Source of the DNA: Actinoallomurus soli
Lineage (GTDB): Bacteria > Actinomycetota > Actinomycetes > Streptosporangiales > Streptosporangiaceae
Reading direction: 5' to 3'
Length of the DNA stretch: 64,000 nucleotides
Assembly (NCBI RefSeq): GCF_024055715.1
Contig: NZ_JAMXMV010000005.1
Location: 1 to 64,000 of the forward strand
Position 1 is the stretch's first letter; each line of letters opens with the position of its first letter. The position numbers were made by a program, and so were the translations under genes. The notes below the pieces were generated by a model. The model was not told the DNA's origin, ran no database searches, and worked only from the letters and a program-made list of their open reading frames with translations. Shown piece by piece: positions 44,101 to 52,169 of the stretch.

Positions 44101-44211
44101 CGCATCCCCACCCAACTCCGGGTCCGCAAGACCCGCACCGGCTCGACCCTCGCCATCGCCGGCGCCGGTCAGGACGCCACGGCCTCGCGGACCGCCGGCA
44201 CGATCTCCTGA
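41197..44211 (+). CDS. sbcC: SbcC ATPase (Rad50-like) subunit
   Basis: 1004 residues, GTG 41197 with GGGAGG upstream. Walker A GPTGAGKT (35-42) is in the N-terminal lobe. Long coiled coils rich in Ala/Glu/Arg surround the zinc hook CAVC (Cys505 and Cys508, GEPCAVCGS). The C-terminal lobe has the signature LSGGETFMASLALALG and Walker B TLFVDEGFGTLD. With SbcD it forms the ATP-dependent nuclease. The last 43 bases overlap the converging LLM gene's 3' end. Confidence 0.95.
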   Translation: MRLHHLTITAFGPFAGTERIDFDALSDAGLFLINGPTGAGKTSVLDAVCFALYGRVPSVRNDAKNLRSHHAPPDRSPEVVCEVTIRGRRFRIARSPRWDRPKLRGTGTTEEKAKVLLQEWRAGEWAALSTRFDEAGQLIGDLLGMSAEQFCQVVLLPQGDFAAFLRADAEKRRTVLERLFATEIFTDVEKWLREKRQETGREAESLRAAAASIADRAAEAAGGERPDLDPDALAAWTVELSAHMDDVRAAAEDRVAAAAGVLSAARAAAERGRALAGRRARRAAAEAGAAALAERAGERAALAGALRDAERARRVLPMLHAAEARAARREQAATVVARQRDAVTRLVPDTADADVMRKEERARRDEAAVLEQRRDDERRLAGLGRDLKRAESEGQDLDAREAELSLFLTDSPRYRQTLAGQLEQTRSRLAARPVAEAAVDAARRRLEAAERRDALVTALAEAEEDHRAATDAAQTAREAYQEIRQARLDGMAAWLARELTPGEPCAVCGSTDHPAPATSDRDLPDGEVEAAAQAAYEQAREDRERIAARLAELRAEHAAAARDAGDEVTDDLRAALAAAREELTGLTAAEADVERLEEELRQVDAEYEEARDRQEEVRAALAENRAQRVALTAESLRLRSGLDDARGDDPTLEARIRRLGAEADLLRDTAAAIERLRAAVDDAEAAEREAVDAAEAEGFPSVEAVRSATLDDAAHEELTRRAKAHDDEEARVTALLNDPDLAAAAAEPPPDLGALEAELADADQAHQAVVSARDRARHRRDRLAALAAELRRHAAAWRPAAEHHELVSRMAALASGDPAVNTARMRLSAYVLAARLEQVVARANHRLARMSQSRYVLEHTVERAAGERGRHGTGGLGLRVIDGWTGQHRDPATLSGGETFMASLALALGLADVVTDEAGGAEIGTLFVDEGFGTLDEETLDEVMDVLDGLRDGGRAVGIVSHVAELRTRIPTQLRVRKTRTGSTLAIAGAGQDATASRTAGTIS

Positions 44212-45065
44212 GCCCACGGTCCGAGCGCGGCGTCCACCGGGCCGACCGGGAAGAGCGTGAAGCCGCCCGCGCCGTGGTCCAGCACGGCGCCGGTCAGCTC
44301 CTCCACCCACTGCCCGGCCGAGCCGCCGATCCAGCGCCCGTCGCCGTCCCGCGTGGCCGGGAGCGGATCGCGTGTGATGCGGCCCGGCAGGTTGTAGATC
44401 GTGGCGACGTCGCGGGGATCCCGCCCGGCGGCGGCCGCCGCCTCGTCGATGATCGGGCGGGACCTCCGGTACCGGTCGCTGAGCCAGTCCGCCGCGTGCC
44501 CGGGGATCCACCCGTCCGCGACCCGGCCGGTGACGGCCAGCGACCTGGGCCCGACCGAGCCGGTCCAGATCGGCGGGGCGGGGACCGGAGCGGGTTCGAG
44601 CTTCGTGACCTGGTAGAACTCCCCGTCGAAGGTCACCGGCTCGCCGCCGCCGCACAGCGCCCGTACGAGGTTGATCGCCTCCTCGAACGCCCGGACCGCG
44701 TCGGCGGGCGCGATCCTTTCCACGCCCATCCTGGCGATGTCGCCCCAGGAACCGCCCGCGCCCATCCCGAGCACCACGCGGCCGCCGGACAGCGCCGACA
44801 GCGACGTCACCGCGCGCGCCAGCATCGGAGCCGGCCGGGTCGGCAGGTTCGTGACGTTCACCATGCCCGCGATCCGCGTCGTCCCGCCGAGCACGATCCC
44901 GACGATCGAGTAGGCGTCCAGCCGGTCGCCGAAGTACGGGTGGTCGGACACCGTGAACAGATCGAGCCCCAGACGGTCCGCCTCGGCGGTGAGCCGCAGC
45001 GTCTCGGCCGCCTCGTCCAGCGCGGTACTGACCCCGAGCCCGAATCTGATCGTGCTTTCCGGCAT
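44169..45065 (-). CDS. LLM-class F420-dependent oxidoreductase
   Basis: 298 residues, ATG 45065. Barrel blocks: IRFGLGVSTALDEAAETLRL, LFTVSDHPYFGDRLDAYSIV, ARAVTSLSALSGGRVVLGMG, AGGSWGDIARMG. It is of the F420-dependent flavin-independent sort (SDHPY, GAGG). The ribosome site is AGAAAGAGAGA. It shares a promoter region with a divergent MarR gene containing a GTTCG-N5-CGAAC dyad. Its 3' end lies inside sbcC by 43 bases. Confidence 0.9.
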   Translation of the reverse strand: MPESTIRFGLGVSTALDEAAETLRLTAEADRLGLDLFTVSDHPYFGDRLDAYSIVGIVLGGTTRIAGMVNVTNLPTRPAPMLARAVTSLSALSGGRVVLGMGAGGSWGDIARMGVERIAPADAVRAFEEAINLVRALCGGGEPVTFDGEFYQVTKLEPAPVPAPPIWTGSVGPRSLAVTGRVADGWIPGHAADWLSDRYRRSRPIIDEAAAAAGRDPRDVATIYNLPGRITRDPLPATRDGDGRWIGGSAGQWVEELTGAVLDHGAGGFTLFPVGPVDAALGPWAQEIVPAVREAVAS

Positions 45066-45093
45066 CTTCGAAGTCTCTCTTTCTGAAGGTGTA

Positions 45094-45108
45094 GTTCGTA
45101 CTGCGAAC
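45094..45108. promoter_or_regulatory. MarR operator candidate, site 1
   Basis: GTTCG-TACTG-CGAAC is a perfect dyad between the LLM gene and the MarR gene. A further GTTCG half-site lies at 45115. The same GTTCG-N5-CGAAC core occurs twice upstream of the NDH-2-like gene at 46.8 kb. Confidence 0.75.
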
Positions 45109-45133
45109 GTCGCTGTTCGCGTACTCTAAGGGA

Positions 45134-45613
45134 ATGGCAAAGGACCAGGGACAGCAGATGTCAGTCGTCGCCGCGCTGGTGCGTTCGTCGTTCCTCGTGA
45201 ACGCCGTGTACGCCGCGTCGAGCCGGAAATACGGGCTGACCCCGCAGCAGGGACAGCTGCTGTGCGTGCTGATGCCGCAGCCGTACGGGATGAGCGAGCT
45301 CGGCGCGATGCTGGGGCTGGCGAAGTCCAGTCTCACGGGCCTGGTCGACCGTACCGCCCAGCGCGGTCTCGTCCGCCGTGAGCCGGACCCGGAGGACGGG
45401 CGCGCGGTCCGCATCGCGCTCACCCCCGAGGGTGCCGAGCTCGTCGAGGAGTTCTACGACGAGACCTGCCGGCGGGTCGAGGATCTGCCGGCCGGCCTCG
45501 GCGACGACGAGCGCCGCCTGCTCGCCGACCTCCTCGGCCGCGTGGTGCTGGACAACCAGGTGCCGGTGGTCTTCGTGGAGCCGGACGAGGAGGCCGCGGC
45601 GCACGGGCGCTGA
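45134..45613 (+). CDS. MarR-family transcriptional regulator
   Basis: 159 residues, ATG 45134. The winged helix is standard: YGLTPQQGQLLCVLMP, YGMSELGAMLGLAKSSLTGL, VDRTAQRGLVRREPDPEDGR, AVRIALTPEG. It is divergent from an F420-type LLM gene and converges on a flavin oxidoreductase gene whose own promoter has the same operator, so it probably represses all three in response to an electrophile, quinone or oxidant (inference). Confidence 0.92.
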   Translation: MAKDQGQQMSVVAALVRSSFLVNAVYAASSRKYGLTPQQGQLLCVLMPQPYGMSELGAMLGLAKSSLTGLVDRTAQRGLVRREPDPEDGRAVRIALTPEGAELVEEFYDETCRRVEDLPAGLGDDERRLLADLLGRVVLDNQVPVVFVEPDEEAAAHGR

Positions 45614-45660
45614 GCGGCCCGAACGCCCGGTCCGTGCCGCCCGTGCCGGCGGGCGGCGCA

Positions 45661-46749
45661 TCAGGCGAGGCCGAACAGCTCCGTGAAGCGGCCGGTGAAC
45701 AGGTCCCGGCCCTTGTGCTCCGCGACCGCCTCGGTGGGCAGGAGCGTCGGCCCCTCCGGAGAGGGGAACTGGCCGACGCCGCCGTTCGGGCCGAGCGGCA
45801 GGATGATCGCGGGAATCGGCGACGGCCGGTAGACGGCCGTGGGACGCTCGCCGCGCACCTGCGCGAGGATGTTCGCGGCGACGACTTCGGCGTGCCGCAT
45901 CGCGTACCCGGCCATCTTCGCCTCGGCGAGGTCGGTGATGTCGCCGAGCGCGTAGACGTGCTCGTGGCCGTCGACGGTGAGGGTCTCGGCCACCCGGACC
46001 CGGCCCTGGGGCGTGAGCGCCGTGGCCAGGCCGTCGCGGAGATAGCCGGTGTTGACGCGGACGCCGTGGGCGCGGAACCAGATGTCCGCGGAGATCTCGC
46101 CGCCGGTGCTGCCCACCGTGAAGGTCTCCGCCCGGCCGGGTGCGACCGGCGGTTCGCCCGTGAGGGCGGTGCCCAGCCGCAGGTCCACACCCAGCGCGTC
46201 GAGCTGGCGGTGCAGGTCCGCGCGCATCTCCGCCGCGAATCCCGGGACCAGCTCCTCGGCCGGGTCGACGATGGTCACCTGCTTGTCCGGCCAGACCGCC
46301 TTGATCTCGCCGGACAGCTCCAGCCCGACGGGCCCCGCGCCCGCGATCAGCACCCGCGCGGCCCCGGAGAGCTCCTTGTGCGTGGCCCGGAGTCGCTCCA
46401 GTGCCTCGTCCGCGGAGTCGGTCTCCGTCTTGGCGGGATAGGGATAGCCGGATCCGGAGGCGAGGACCAGGTAGTCCGCGTCGACGCGTCCTCCCGAGGC
46501 CAGGGTGACGCCCTCCGGATCCACGGAGACCGCGCGATCGCGGACGACCCTGCCCCGCCGCAGCAGCCGGTCGTACGGGAAGAAGATGTTGCGCGCCCAG
46601 TCCGGCTGCACGAGCGCGCGCAGCGACCCGGCGGCGTGGACGAACGCGTCCTTCGGCTCGACCAGTACGACGTCGGTCTCCGCGTCCAGCGCCTTGGCGA
46701 CCGCGGAACCCCCATAACCACCACCGATGACCACGACGGTACGACTCAT
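45661..46749 (-). CDS. FAD-dependent NAD(P)H oxidoreductase, NDH-2/AIF-like
   Basis: 362 residues, ATG 46749. First dinucleotide fold VVVIGGGYGGSAVAKAL, second VLIAGAGPVGLELSGEI, and the FAD-closing motif HVYALGDITD. It is most like AIF/FSP1-type and NDH-2-type enzymes, which pass electrons from NAD(P)H to quinones, but lacks a clear C-terminal membrane helix (VGQFPSPEGPTLLPTEAVAE then GRFTELFGLA). The 5' region has two GTTCG-N5-CGAAC dyads, so it is probably under the MarR protein at 45134. Confidence 0.87.
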   Translation of the reverse strand: MSRTVVVIGGGYGGSAVAKALDAETDVVLVEPKDAFVHAAGSLRALVQPDWARNIFFPYDRLLRRGRVVRDRAVSVDPEGVTLASGGRVDADYLVLASGSGYPYPAKTETDSADEALERLRATHKELSGAARVLIAGAGPVGLELSGEIKAVWPDKQVTIVDPAEELVPGFAAEMRADLHRQLDALGVDLRLGTALTGEPPVAPGRAETFTVGSTGGEISADIWFRAHGVRVNTGYLRDGLATALTPQGRVRVAETLTVDGHEHVYALGDITDLAEAKMAGYAMRHAEVVAANILAQVRGERPTAVYRPSPIPAIILPLGPNGGVGQFPSPEGPTLLPTEAVAEHKGRDLFTGRFTELFGLA

Positions 46750-46776
46750 GCCTTCTCAACTCCCGATGGAGATCAA

Positions 46777-46813
46777 GTTCGTAGCACGAACCATATAGTT
46801 CGCTCGACGAACT
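46777..46813. promoter_or_regulatory. MarR operator candidates, sites 2 and 3
   Basis: GTTCG-TAGCA-CGAAC (46777-46791) and AGTTCG-CTCGA-CGAACT (46797-46813) lie 28-64 bases upstream of the oxidoreductase start, centred 21 bases apart (two helical turns). Both share the core of the site before the MarR gene. Confidence 0.75.
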
Positions 46814-46895
46814 GTAAAGCCATGCGTTCCCTGTTTCGGTCTGGTGGGCGAGAAATGCGTGGCCGGAGCCGTCGGCGTGCCGCTACCGTGGCGCG

Positions 46896-47429
46896 GTGAC
46901 GACTCAGGTGATCGTGCTCAACGGCGGGTCCAGTGCGGGCAAGTCCGGGATCGCCCGGTGTCTGCAGGCCGTCCTGCCGGACCCCTGGCTCGCCCTCGGC
47001 GTGGACACGCTGATCCAGGCGATGCCCGCGTCTCCGCGGACGCCGGCCGCGGGGCTCGAGCTCGCCGCGGACGGAGCGGTCGTCGTCGGGCCGGAGTTCC
47101 GCGCGCTGGAGGCTGCGTGGATCGAGGGCGTGGCCGCAATGGCGCGAGCCGGCGCCCGGATCATCGTCGACGAGGTCTTCCTCGGCGGCGCGGACTCCCA
47201 GGAGCGTTGGAAGAAGGCGCTCGGCGCGCTCGAAACGCGCTGGGTCGGGGTCTGGTGCGAGACCGCGGTAGCCGCGGGCCGCGAGATCGCGCGGGGCGAT
47301 CGGGTCATCGGCATGGCGGCGTCCCAGGCCGAGATCGTCCATCGGGGCGTCGTCTACGACCTGCGGGTGGACACGACCACGACCGAGGCCCTGGAATGCG
47401 CCCGGGCGATCGCCGCCTACGTGCGATGA
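46896..47429 (+). CDS. Chloramphenicol-phosphotransferase-like P-loop kinase
   Basis: 177 residues, GTG 46896. The P-loop is GGSSAGKS (10-17). It is followed by [14 protein letters not shown] with Asp37, the position of the catalytic Asp in Streptomyces venezuelae CPT. A second Asp/Glu region ([10 protein letters not shown]) and a lid with Arg residues ([16 protein letters not shown]) follow. CPT inactivates chloramphenicol by O-phosphorylation, but many homologues have other small-molecule substrates. It stands alone next to the MarR regulon. Confidence 0.82.
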   Translation: MTTQVIVLNGGSSAGKSGIARCLQAVLPDPWLALGVDTLIQAMPASPRTPAAGLELAADGAVVVGPEFRALEAAWIEGVAAMARAGARIIVDEVFLGGADSQERWKKALGALETRWVGVWCETAVAAGREIARGDRVIGMAASQAEIVHRGVVYDLRVDTTTTEALECARAIAAYVR

Positions 47430-47830
47430 ACGGCTTGCCGAGCCCGGGGGAAGCAGTGCGTCCACTCACGCGAGGATTCGTCCCGTGTCAGCCGGTGGGC
47501 CTGCTCCCGGGATGAACCACCCGCAAGGCGAGTTCCCCCGAGCGTTGAACCCGTCTCCCCGGAGGCGGGCGGTGACCCCATGGGGTCGTGCAGACCGTCC
47601 TGCCCGATCGGCGGAGTCCCGACCGGATCGATGAGCCGCTTTGACGCCGGTGGTGACGTGGCAGGCCCGGCAAACCGGTCATCGAGCCGTCACCGCCGAC
47701 GGCGACGAGGCCGCAACAACGGCAAGGAGACGAAGACGGCGGCACGACGGCGATGGCGGAGTCGCAGCGGAGGCGGACGCCACAGGCGGATCCTCCGGCG
47801 CGGCCGGCCGGCGGACCTTCGTAGCGCGAC
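47430..47830. other. Intergenic region without recognisable gene
   Basis: No frame here shows convincing codon bias with a ribosome site or similarity to a known family. The readings are Arg-rich, as random GC-rich DNA gives. The stretch lies between the CPT-like gene and the converging 179-residue protein. I see no clear hairpin or repeat. Confidence 0.5.
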
Positions 47831-48370
47831 TCAGTGGTCGCCGGGATCGGGCAGCGCTCGGTCCCAGGCGTCCTCGAAGGCCGAGGCGTCGATCTCCATG
47901 GCGGCGTACTGCGGGTCGTAGAGGTCGATGGGCGGGTTGATCGGCCAGTTCGCGGAGTCGGTCCTGATTCCGCGGCCGTCGCCGGTGAGCTCCACCTGGC
48001 GGAGCCACCGCCCGTCGGGGCCGAACTCCACCAGGTATCGGCTGTCCTCCCCATCCTCGCCCGGCATGTCGAGGTGGACGCGGTCCCGGCCGGCCAGGGC
48101 TCCGAACCCGGGCCGATGCCGGTGCCCGTCTCGCTTGTCGCGGAGTGCCGCCAGGGCGGGATCCGCCGACAGCGCGTCGATGTCGAGCTCGTCGAGGGAC
48201 CACGTCTCGGCCCGCGCGACGGTCTCCGGGTCGGTGACCACCTCGACCTCGGCGCAGGTGTCGACGATCTGCTGGGCCGACGCGGCCCGGATCCACCACC
48301 AGAGCCCGCCCATTCCGTAGTCGTGGACGACCAGGTGGCGGGACTTCGCCGACCCGGCGGACTCGATCAC
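47831..48370 (-). CDS. Uncharacterised actinobacterial protein, 179 aa
   Basis: GTG start at 48370. The opening SRHLVVHDYGMGGLWWWIRA, then ASAQQIVDTCAEVEVVTDPE, is a conserved pattern that I associate with a hypothetical protein family of actinomycetes; later blocks are PGFGALAGRDRVHLDMP and PINPPIDLYDPQYAAMEIDA. It is a soluble alpha/beta protein. Function unknown. It is divergent from the ClC gene. Confidence 0.7.
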   Translation of the reverse strand: MIESAGSAKSRHLVVHDYGMGGLWWWIRAASAQQIVDTCAEVEVVTDPETVARAETWSLDELDIDALSADPALAALRDKRDGHRHRPGFGALAGRDRVHLDMPGEDGEDSRYLVEFGPDGRWLRQVELTGDGRGIRTDSANWPINPPIDLYDPQYAAMEIDASAFEDAWDRALPDPGDH

Positions 48371-48472
48371 ATGGACACATTATCGAGCTTCGGCCCCGCC
48401 GAAAGGGCGGTCGGACCCTCCGTTTAGGCTCACAGCTGAGTTCGCCCAGACACGGAGGGGTACCGGTCGACC

Positions 48473-48550
48473 ATGGATCAGCGGCACAGGGGCGATGACG
48501 TCCCCGTACGTCGGCGTGAGCCGTTGAGCGGACACCGCGCGTCCGCGTGA
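48473..48550 (+). other. Possible 25-residue leader ORF coupled to the ClC gene
   Basis: ATG 48473 is preceded by GGAGGGG (48453-48459), a little far away. The frame MDQRHRGDDVPVRRREPLSG, then HRASA, stops at TGA 48548-48550, which overlaps the ClC ATG (TGATG). It is in a different frame from the channel gene. It could allow translational coupling, or be chance. Confidence 0.35.
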
Positions 48551-49899
48551 TGCGGCCCGACGTGGACGACCGGCAGGAGGACAACGGCTCCGCCGACAGG
48601 TCGGCGGAGCGATCCGGCGTCGACCAGCCGAACCTGATCCCCCCGGCCGACGTGCCGCGCCTGTCGGTGCGGATGTGGCTGCTGGTCGCCGCCGTCGGCG
48701 TGGTGACCGGACTGGCCGGGGCGGCGCTCATGGAGGTGCTGCACCTCACCTCCCATCTGACCTACGGCTATCACTCGGGGCCGTTCCTGGCCGCGGTGGA
48801 GCGTTCCGACCCGGAACGCCGGGTCGTGGCGCTCGCGGTCGCCGGAGCGATCGCGGGGCTGGGCTGGTGGTGCCTGCGGCGGCGGTTCGGGTCCGGCGGT
48901 ACGGAGGTCAGCGCCGCGTTGTGGCGGCGGGAGGGCCGGATGCCGCTCATCCCCACCCTGGCCACCGGGCTGCTGTCCATCGTGATCGTGGGAATGGGCG
49001 CCTCCCTGGGCCGGGAGGGCGCCCCGCGCCAGTGGGGAGCGGCGCTGGCCGGCCGGTTCTCGGACTGGGCCGGGATGACCAGCGCGCATCGCCGGCTCCT
49101 GGCGGCCTGCGGGGCCGGCGCGGGGATGGCCTGCGTCTACAACGTTCCGCTGGGCGGGGCGCTGCTGACGCTGGAGGTCATGCTGGGGACGTTCTCGCTG
49201 CGCCTGGTGCTGCCCGCGGTGGCGAGTTCGTGCATCGCGACCGCGGTCGCGTGGGTGGCGCTGCCGAACGCCACGACCTACCAGGTCGGCCAGCTCCACT
49301 GGAGCGCCTCGCTCACCGTCTTCGCGGCCCTGCTGGGACCGATCGCGGGACTCGCCGCGACCGGCTACACCCGCCTGATCGCGATCGCGCACCGCAACCG
49401 GCCGCAGGGCCGGGCCCTGCTCGTGGCGCCGCTGCTGATCTTCACCGTCGTGGGCGTCCTCGCGATCCCCTATCCGCAGGTGCTGGGCAACGGCAAGGGG
49501 ATCGTCCAGCTGACGATGGACGCGAGCCTCGCCGCTCCGATGGCCGCCGCGCTGCTCGTCCTGAAGCCTCTGGCCACGACGGCCAGCCTGGGCAGCGGCG
49601 CGAGCGGCGGCCTGTTCACCCCGACCATGGCGACCGGTGCCGTGCTCGGCACGCTGGTCGGCGACGGCTGGTCCCACCTGTGGCCGGCGGCCCCCGTGGG
49701 CTACGCGCTCATCGGCGCGGCCGCCATGCTCGCCGCGGCCATGCAGGCGCCCATCGCCGCGGTGGTCCTCATCCTGGAACTGACCCGCAACATCGACGGC
49801 CTCATGGTCCCCCTGCTGTTCGCCGTGACCGGCGCCACCCTGATGTCCCGGTACCTGAACAGCCCGTCGATCTACTCCGTACGACTCCCCGCCCAGTGA
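48550..49899 (+). CDS. ClC-type chloride channel/antiporter
   Basis: 449 residues; ATG 48550 (GTG 48547 is the alternative). About 10-12 membrane segments. The gating Glu motif GREGAPRQWG (external Glu gate in GREGP-type families) and the second GSGASGGLFTP motif are present, along with VLILELTRNIDGLMVPLLFA. The usual first GSGIP selectivity motif is not seen; GTEVSAALW stands there, so anion selectivity is uncertain. It has no CBS domains. A 6-base gap separates it from a convergent MFS gene. Confidence 0.88.
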   Translation: MRPDVDDRQEDNGSADRSAERSGVDQPNLIPPADVPRLSVRMWLLVAAVGVVTGLAGAALMEVLHLTSHLTYGYHSGPFLAAVERSDPERRVVALAVAGAIAGLGWWCLRRRFGSGGTEVSAALWRREGRMPLIPTLATGLLSIVIVGMGASLGREGAPRQWGAALAGRFSDWAGMTSAHRRLLAACGAGAGMACVYNVPLGGALLTLEVMLGTFSLRLVLPAVASSCIATAVAWVALPNATTYQVGQLHWSASLTVFAALLGPIAGLAATGYTRLIAIAHRNRPQGRALLVAPLLIFTVVGVLAIPYPQVLGNGKGIVQLTMDASLAAPMAAALLVLKPLATTASLGSGASGGLFTPTMATGAVLGTLVGDGWSHLWPAAPVGYALIGAAAMLAAAMQAPIAAVVLILELTRNIDGLMVPLLFAVTGATLMSRYLNSPSIYSVRLPAQ

Positions 49900-49905
49900 C
49901 GCCCC

Positions 49906-51120
49906 CTAGCGGCTGACCGGGCCGGCGACCTCGGGCTCATGGACCGCGGCGGCCGCCAGGCCGCCGGCCGGGCCGGCGAGGAGGATGACCAGGAAGGCGA
50001 GGACCCCGCCCGCGCCGGCCACCGCGAAGGCCGCGTGGACGCCGCCCGCGTCACCCGCCAGGCCGGCGAGGGCGGCCCCCGCCGAACTGCCGACCGCGAA
50101 CGCCGTCACCAGCCAGGCGAACGCCTCCGTCACGGTGCCGCGCGGCGCGAGGTCGTCGACCAGCGTGAAAACGCACGCCAGCACCGGCGCGAGGAACAGG
50201 CCACTGACGATCGCCAGCACCGGCATCACCGGGAACCCCGGCGCCCACGTCAGCGGGACGTAACCCGCAGCGAGGCACGCCATCAACAGCACCAGCCGCC
50301 GGTACGCCGGCCCGGTGCGGGGCCGCAGCCCGTACGTGATCCCGCCGATCAGCGCGCCCCCGGACATCAGCGCCAGCAGCAGCCCCGAGGCGTACGAGGT
50401 GTGGCGCGCGTCGGCGTACGCGACCGCCGCGACGCTGAACACGCCGAGCGACACGCCCACGCAGCTCAGAGAGGCGATCAGGACGCGCATCCCGGGAGAG
50501 CGCAGCGGACCGGCCCAGTGCCCGCCGCCCGGCTCGCCGCGCCACACGCGCGAGGGCCGGGAGGTCGTGACCACGAGCGTTCCCGCGATGCCGAGGGCGC
50601 CGGTGAGGAGCAGCGCCGTCTCCGTCGAGACGATCGCGGCGGCGACCACGAGCAGGGGGCCGACCGTGAACAGCAGTTCCTGGGCGGCGGCATCCAGGGC
50701 GTACGCGGCCTGGACCTCGGCGGGGCCGTTCAGGACGGAGGGCCAGAGCGCCCGCAGGCCCGCCTCCAGCGGCGGCATCGCGAAGCCGGCCAGGACGACC
50801 GCGGCGGTCGCGACCACCGGCGATCGCCCGCCGAACGCGGCGAGCAGCGCGAACCCCGCCGCCGACGCCGTCGCCGCCGAGGCCAGGATCCTGGGCTGGC
50901 CGTAACGGTCCATCGCCCGACCGAGCACCGGCTGGCCCGCCGCCACCGCGAGGCCGTTCACCGCCGACAGCACGCCGGAGAGGGTGTATCCGCCGCCGTG
51001 CGCGCGGACGAACAGCACGATCGCGAGCGCGGCCATGCCGTTCGGCAGCCGGCCGAGGAGCGTGCCGCCGAGCAGCCGGGCGGCGTACGGCTTGCGCAGA
51101 AAGTCGAGGTAGACGCGCAT
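49906..51120 (-). CDS. MFS transporter
   Basis: 404 residues, ATG 51120. Twelve membrane segments are visible, with a motif-A-like GRAMDRYGQPRIL loop between segments 2 and 3. It has no large soluble domains. Its start is 77 bases from a divergent LacI-family gene, and a 32-bp palindrome fills the middle, so it is the LacI protein's probable target: an exporter or uptake system for a sugar-like or nucleoside-like ligand (inference). Confidence 0.9.
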   Translation of the reverse strand: MRVYLDFLRKPYAARLLGGTLLGRLPNGMAALAIVLFVRAHGGGYTLSGVLSAVNGLAVAAGQPVLGRAMDRYGQPRILASAATASAAGFALLAAFGGRSPVVATAAVVLAGFAMPPLEAGLRALWPSVLNGPAEVQAAYALDAAAQELLFTVGPLLVVAAAIVSTETALLLTGALGIAGTLVVTTSRPSRVWRGEPGGGHWAGPLRSPGMRVLIASLSCVGVSLGVFSVAAVAYADARHTSYASGLLLALMSGGALIGGITYGLRPRTGPAYRRLVLLMACLAAGYVPLTWAPGFPVMPVLAIVSGLFLAPVLACVFTLVDDLAPRGTVTEAFAWLVTAFAVGSSAGAALAGLAGDAGGVHAAFAVAGAGGVLAFLVILLAGPAGGLAAAAVHEPEVAGPVSR

Positions 51121-51132
51121 CGGATCCTTGTC

Positions 51133-51164
51133 ATACGTATTACGGAGGCTTCCGTCATACGTAT
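51133..51164. promoter_or_regulatory. 32-bp near-perfect palindrome, LacI operator
   Basis: ATACGTAT (51133-51140) and ATACGTAT (51157-51164) flank ACGGA-GGCT-TCCGT. The whole is symmetric with one mismatched pair. It sits between the MFS and LacI genes, covering both promoters. Confidence 0.8.
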
Positions 51165-51197
51165 CACCGATCGGTTCGCAGGTCTAATCTTTTTGCC

Positions 51198-52169
51198 GTG
51201 GACAAGAGACCGACCAGCAGAGACGTCGCCCGGGCCGCCGGGGTGTCCCAGTCGACGGTCTCGATCGTGCTGGCCGGGAAGGCCGAGGGCAGGGTCAAGC
51301 CCGAGACGCGGCAGGCGGTGCACGAGGCCGCGCGGCGCCTCGGCTACCGCCCCAACCTCGCCGCCCGTAACCTCCGGCTCGGCCGGACCCGCACGGTGCT
51401 GCTGGTCGTCCCGACGCTCACCGGCCCGGTCTTCGGCCCCATCTACGCGGGCGCCGCCGAGGTCGCCGCCGCCCGCGGCTTCGGCCTCATCGTCCATCCC
51501 TGGCCCGACGACGCCGGCCCGGCGCGCAGCCAGGTCGACACCCAGGCCATCGAGGGCGTCCTCGCCTCGTCCATCGTCGGCGGCGTCACCGACTTCGGCG
51601 ACCTGCCCGTCGTCCTGATGGACAGCGACCCGGCCGCTCCGGCGCCGACCATCAACTTCGACGTCGCCGGGGGGATGCGCGCCATCGCCGGTCACCTGGC
51701 CGCGCTCGGCCACCGCCGGATCGGCCACCTGGCCGCCGCCGTCGACGCCTGGACCTTCCGCGTACGCGGCGAGGCGCTCGCCGACGCGTTCCCCGGTGCC
51801 CTCGTCCGCCGGACCACCGCGATCGACGTTGCGGCCGCCCGGCAGGCCGCCCTCGACCTGCTGGACCGGCCGGACCGTCCCTCGGCGCTCGTCTGCGACG
51901 ACGACGTGATCGCCGCGGGCGCGTACAAGGCCGCCCGCGCGCTCGGTCTGGACATCCCCGGCGACCTGTCCGTCACCGGCTTCGACGACGTCCTGCTGGC
52001 CACCGCCCTCGAACCGGAGCTCACCACCGTCCGGCTGCCCGCCGAACAACTGGGCGCCGCGGCCATGACCGCGCTCCTCGAAGTCCTCGACGACCACCGC
52101 CCGTCCGGCGTCTCCCTGCCCGGCGAGCTCATCGCCCGCCGCTCCACCGCCCCGCCGGCAGGGTCCTAA
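51198..52169 (+). CDS. LacI-family transcriptional regulator
   Basis: 323 residues, GTG 51198; a TAATCT box 7 bases upstream suggests a leaderless mRNA. LacI HTH and hinge: TSRDVARAAGVSQSTVSIVL, RRLGYRPNLAARNLR. The sugar-binding-like core has PSALVCDDDVIAAGAYKAAR and ISVTGFDD-type GDLSVTGFDDVLLATALEPE. It is divergent from the MFS gene, sharing the 32-bp palindrome. Its stop overlaps the end of the Uma2 gene by 4 bases on the other strand. Confidence 0.93.
   Translation: MDKRPTSRDVARAAGVSQSTVSIVLAGKAEGRVKPETRQAVHEAARRLGYRPNLAARNLRLGRTRTVLLVVPTLTGPVFGPIYAGAAEVAAARGFGLIVHPWPDDAGPARSQVDTQAIEGVLASSIVGGVTDFGDLPVVLMDSDPAAPAPTINFDVAGGMRAIAGHLAALGHRRIGHLAAAVDAWTFRVRGEALADAFPGALVRRTTAIDVAAARQAALDLLDRPDRPSALVCDDDVIAAGAYKAARALGLDIPGDLSVTGFDDVLLATALEPELTTVRLPAEQLGAAAMTALLEVLDDHRPSGVSLPGELIARRSTAPPAGS

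Noticed and set aside
41983-45423. 1146-codon open frame antisense to sbcC and running through the LLM gene
   Set aside because: It only reflects the absence of stops in GC-rich antisense DNA. The sense genes have complete motifs.
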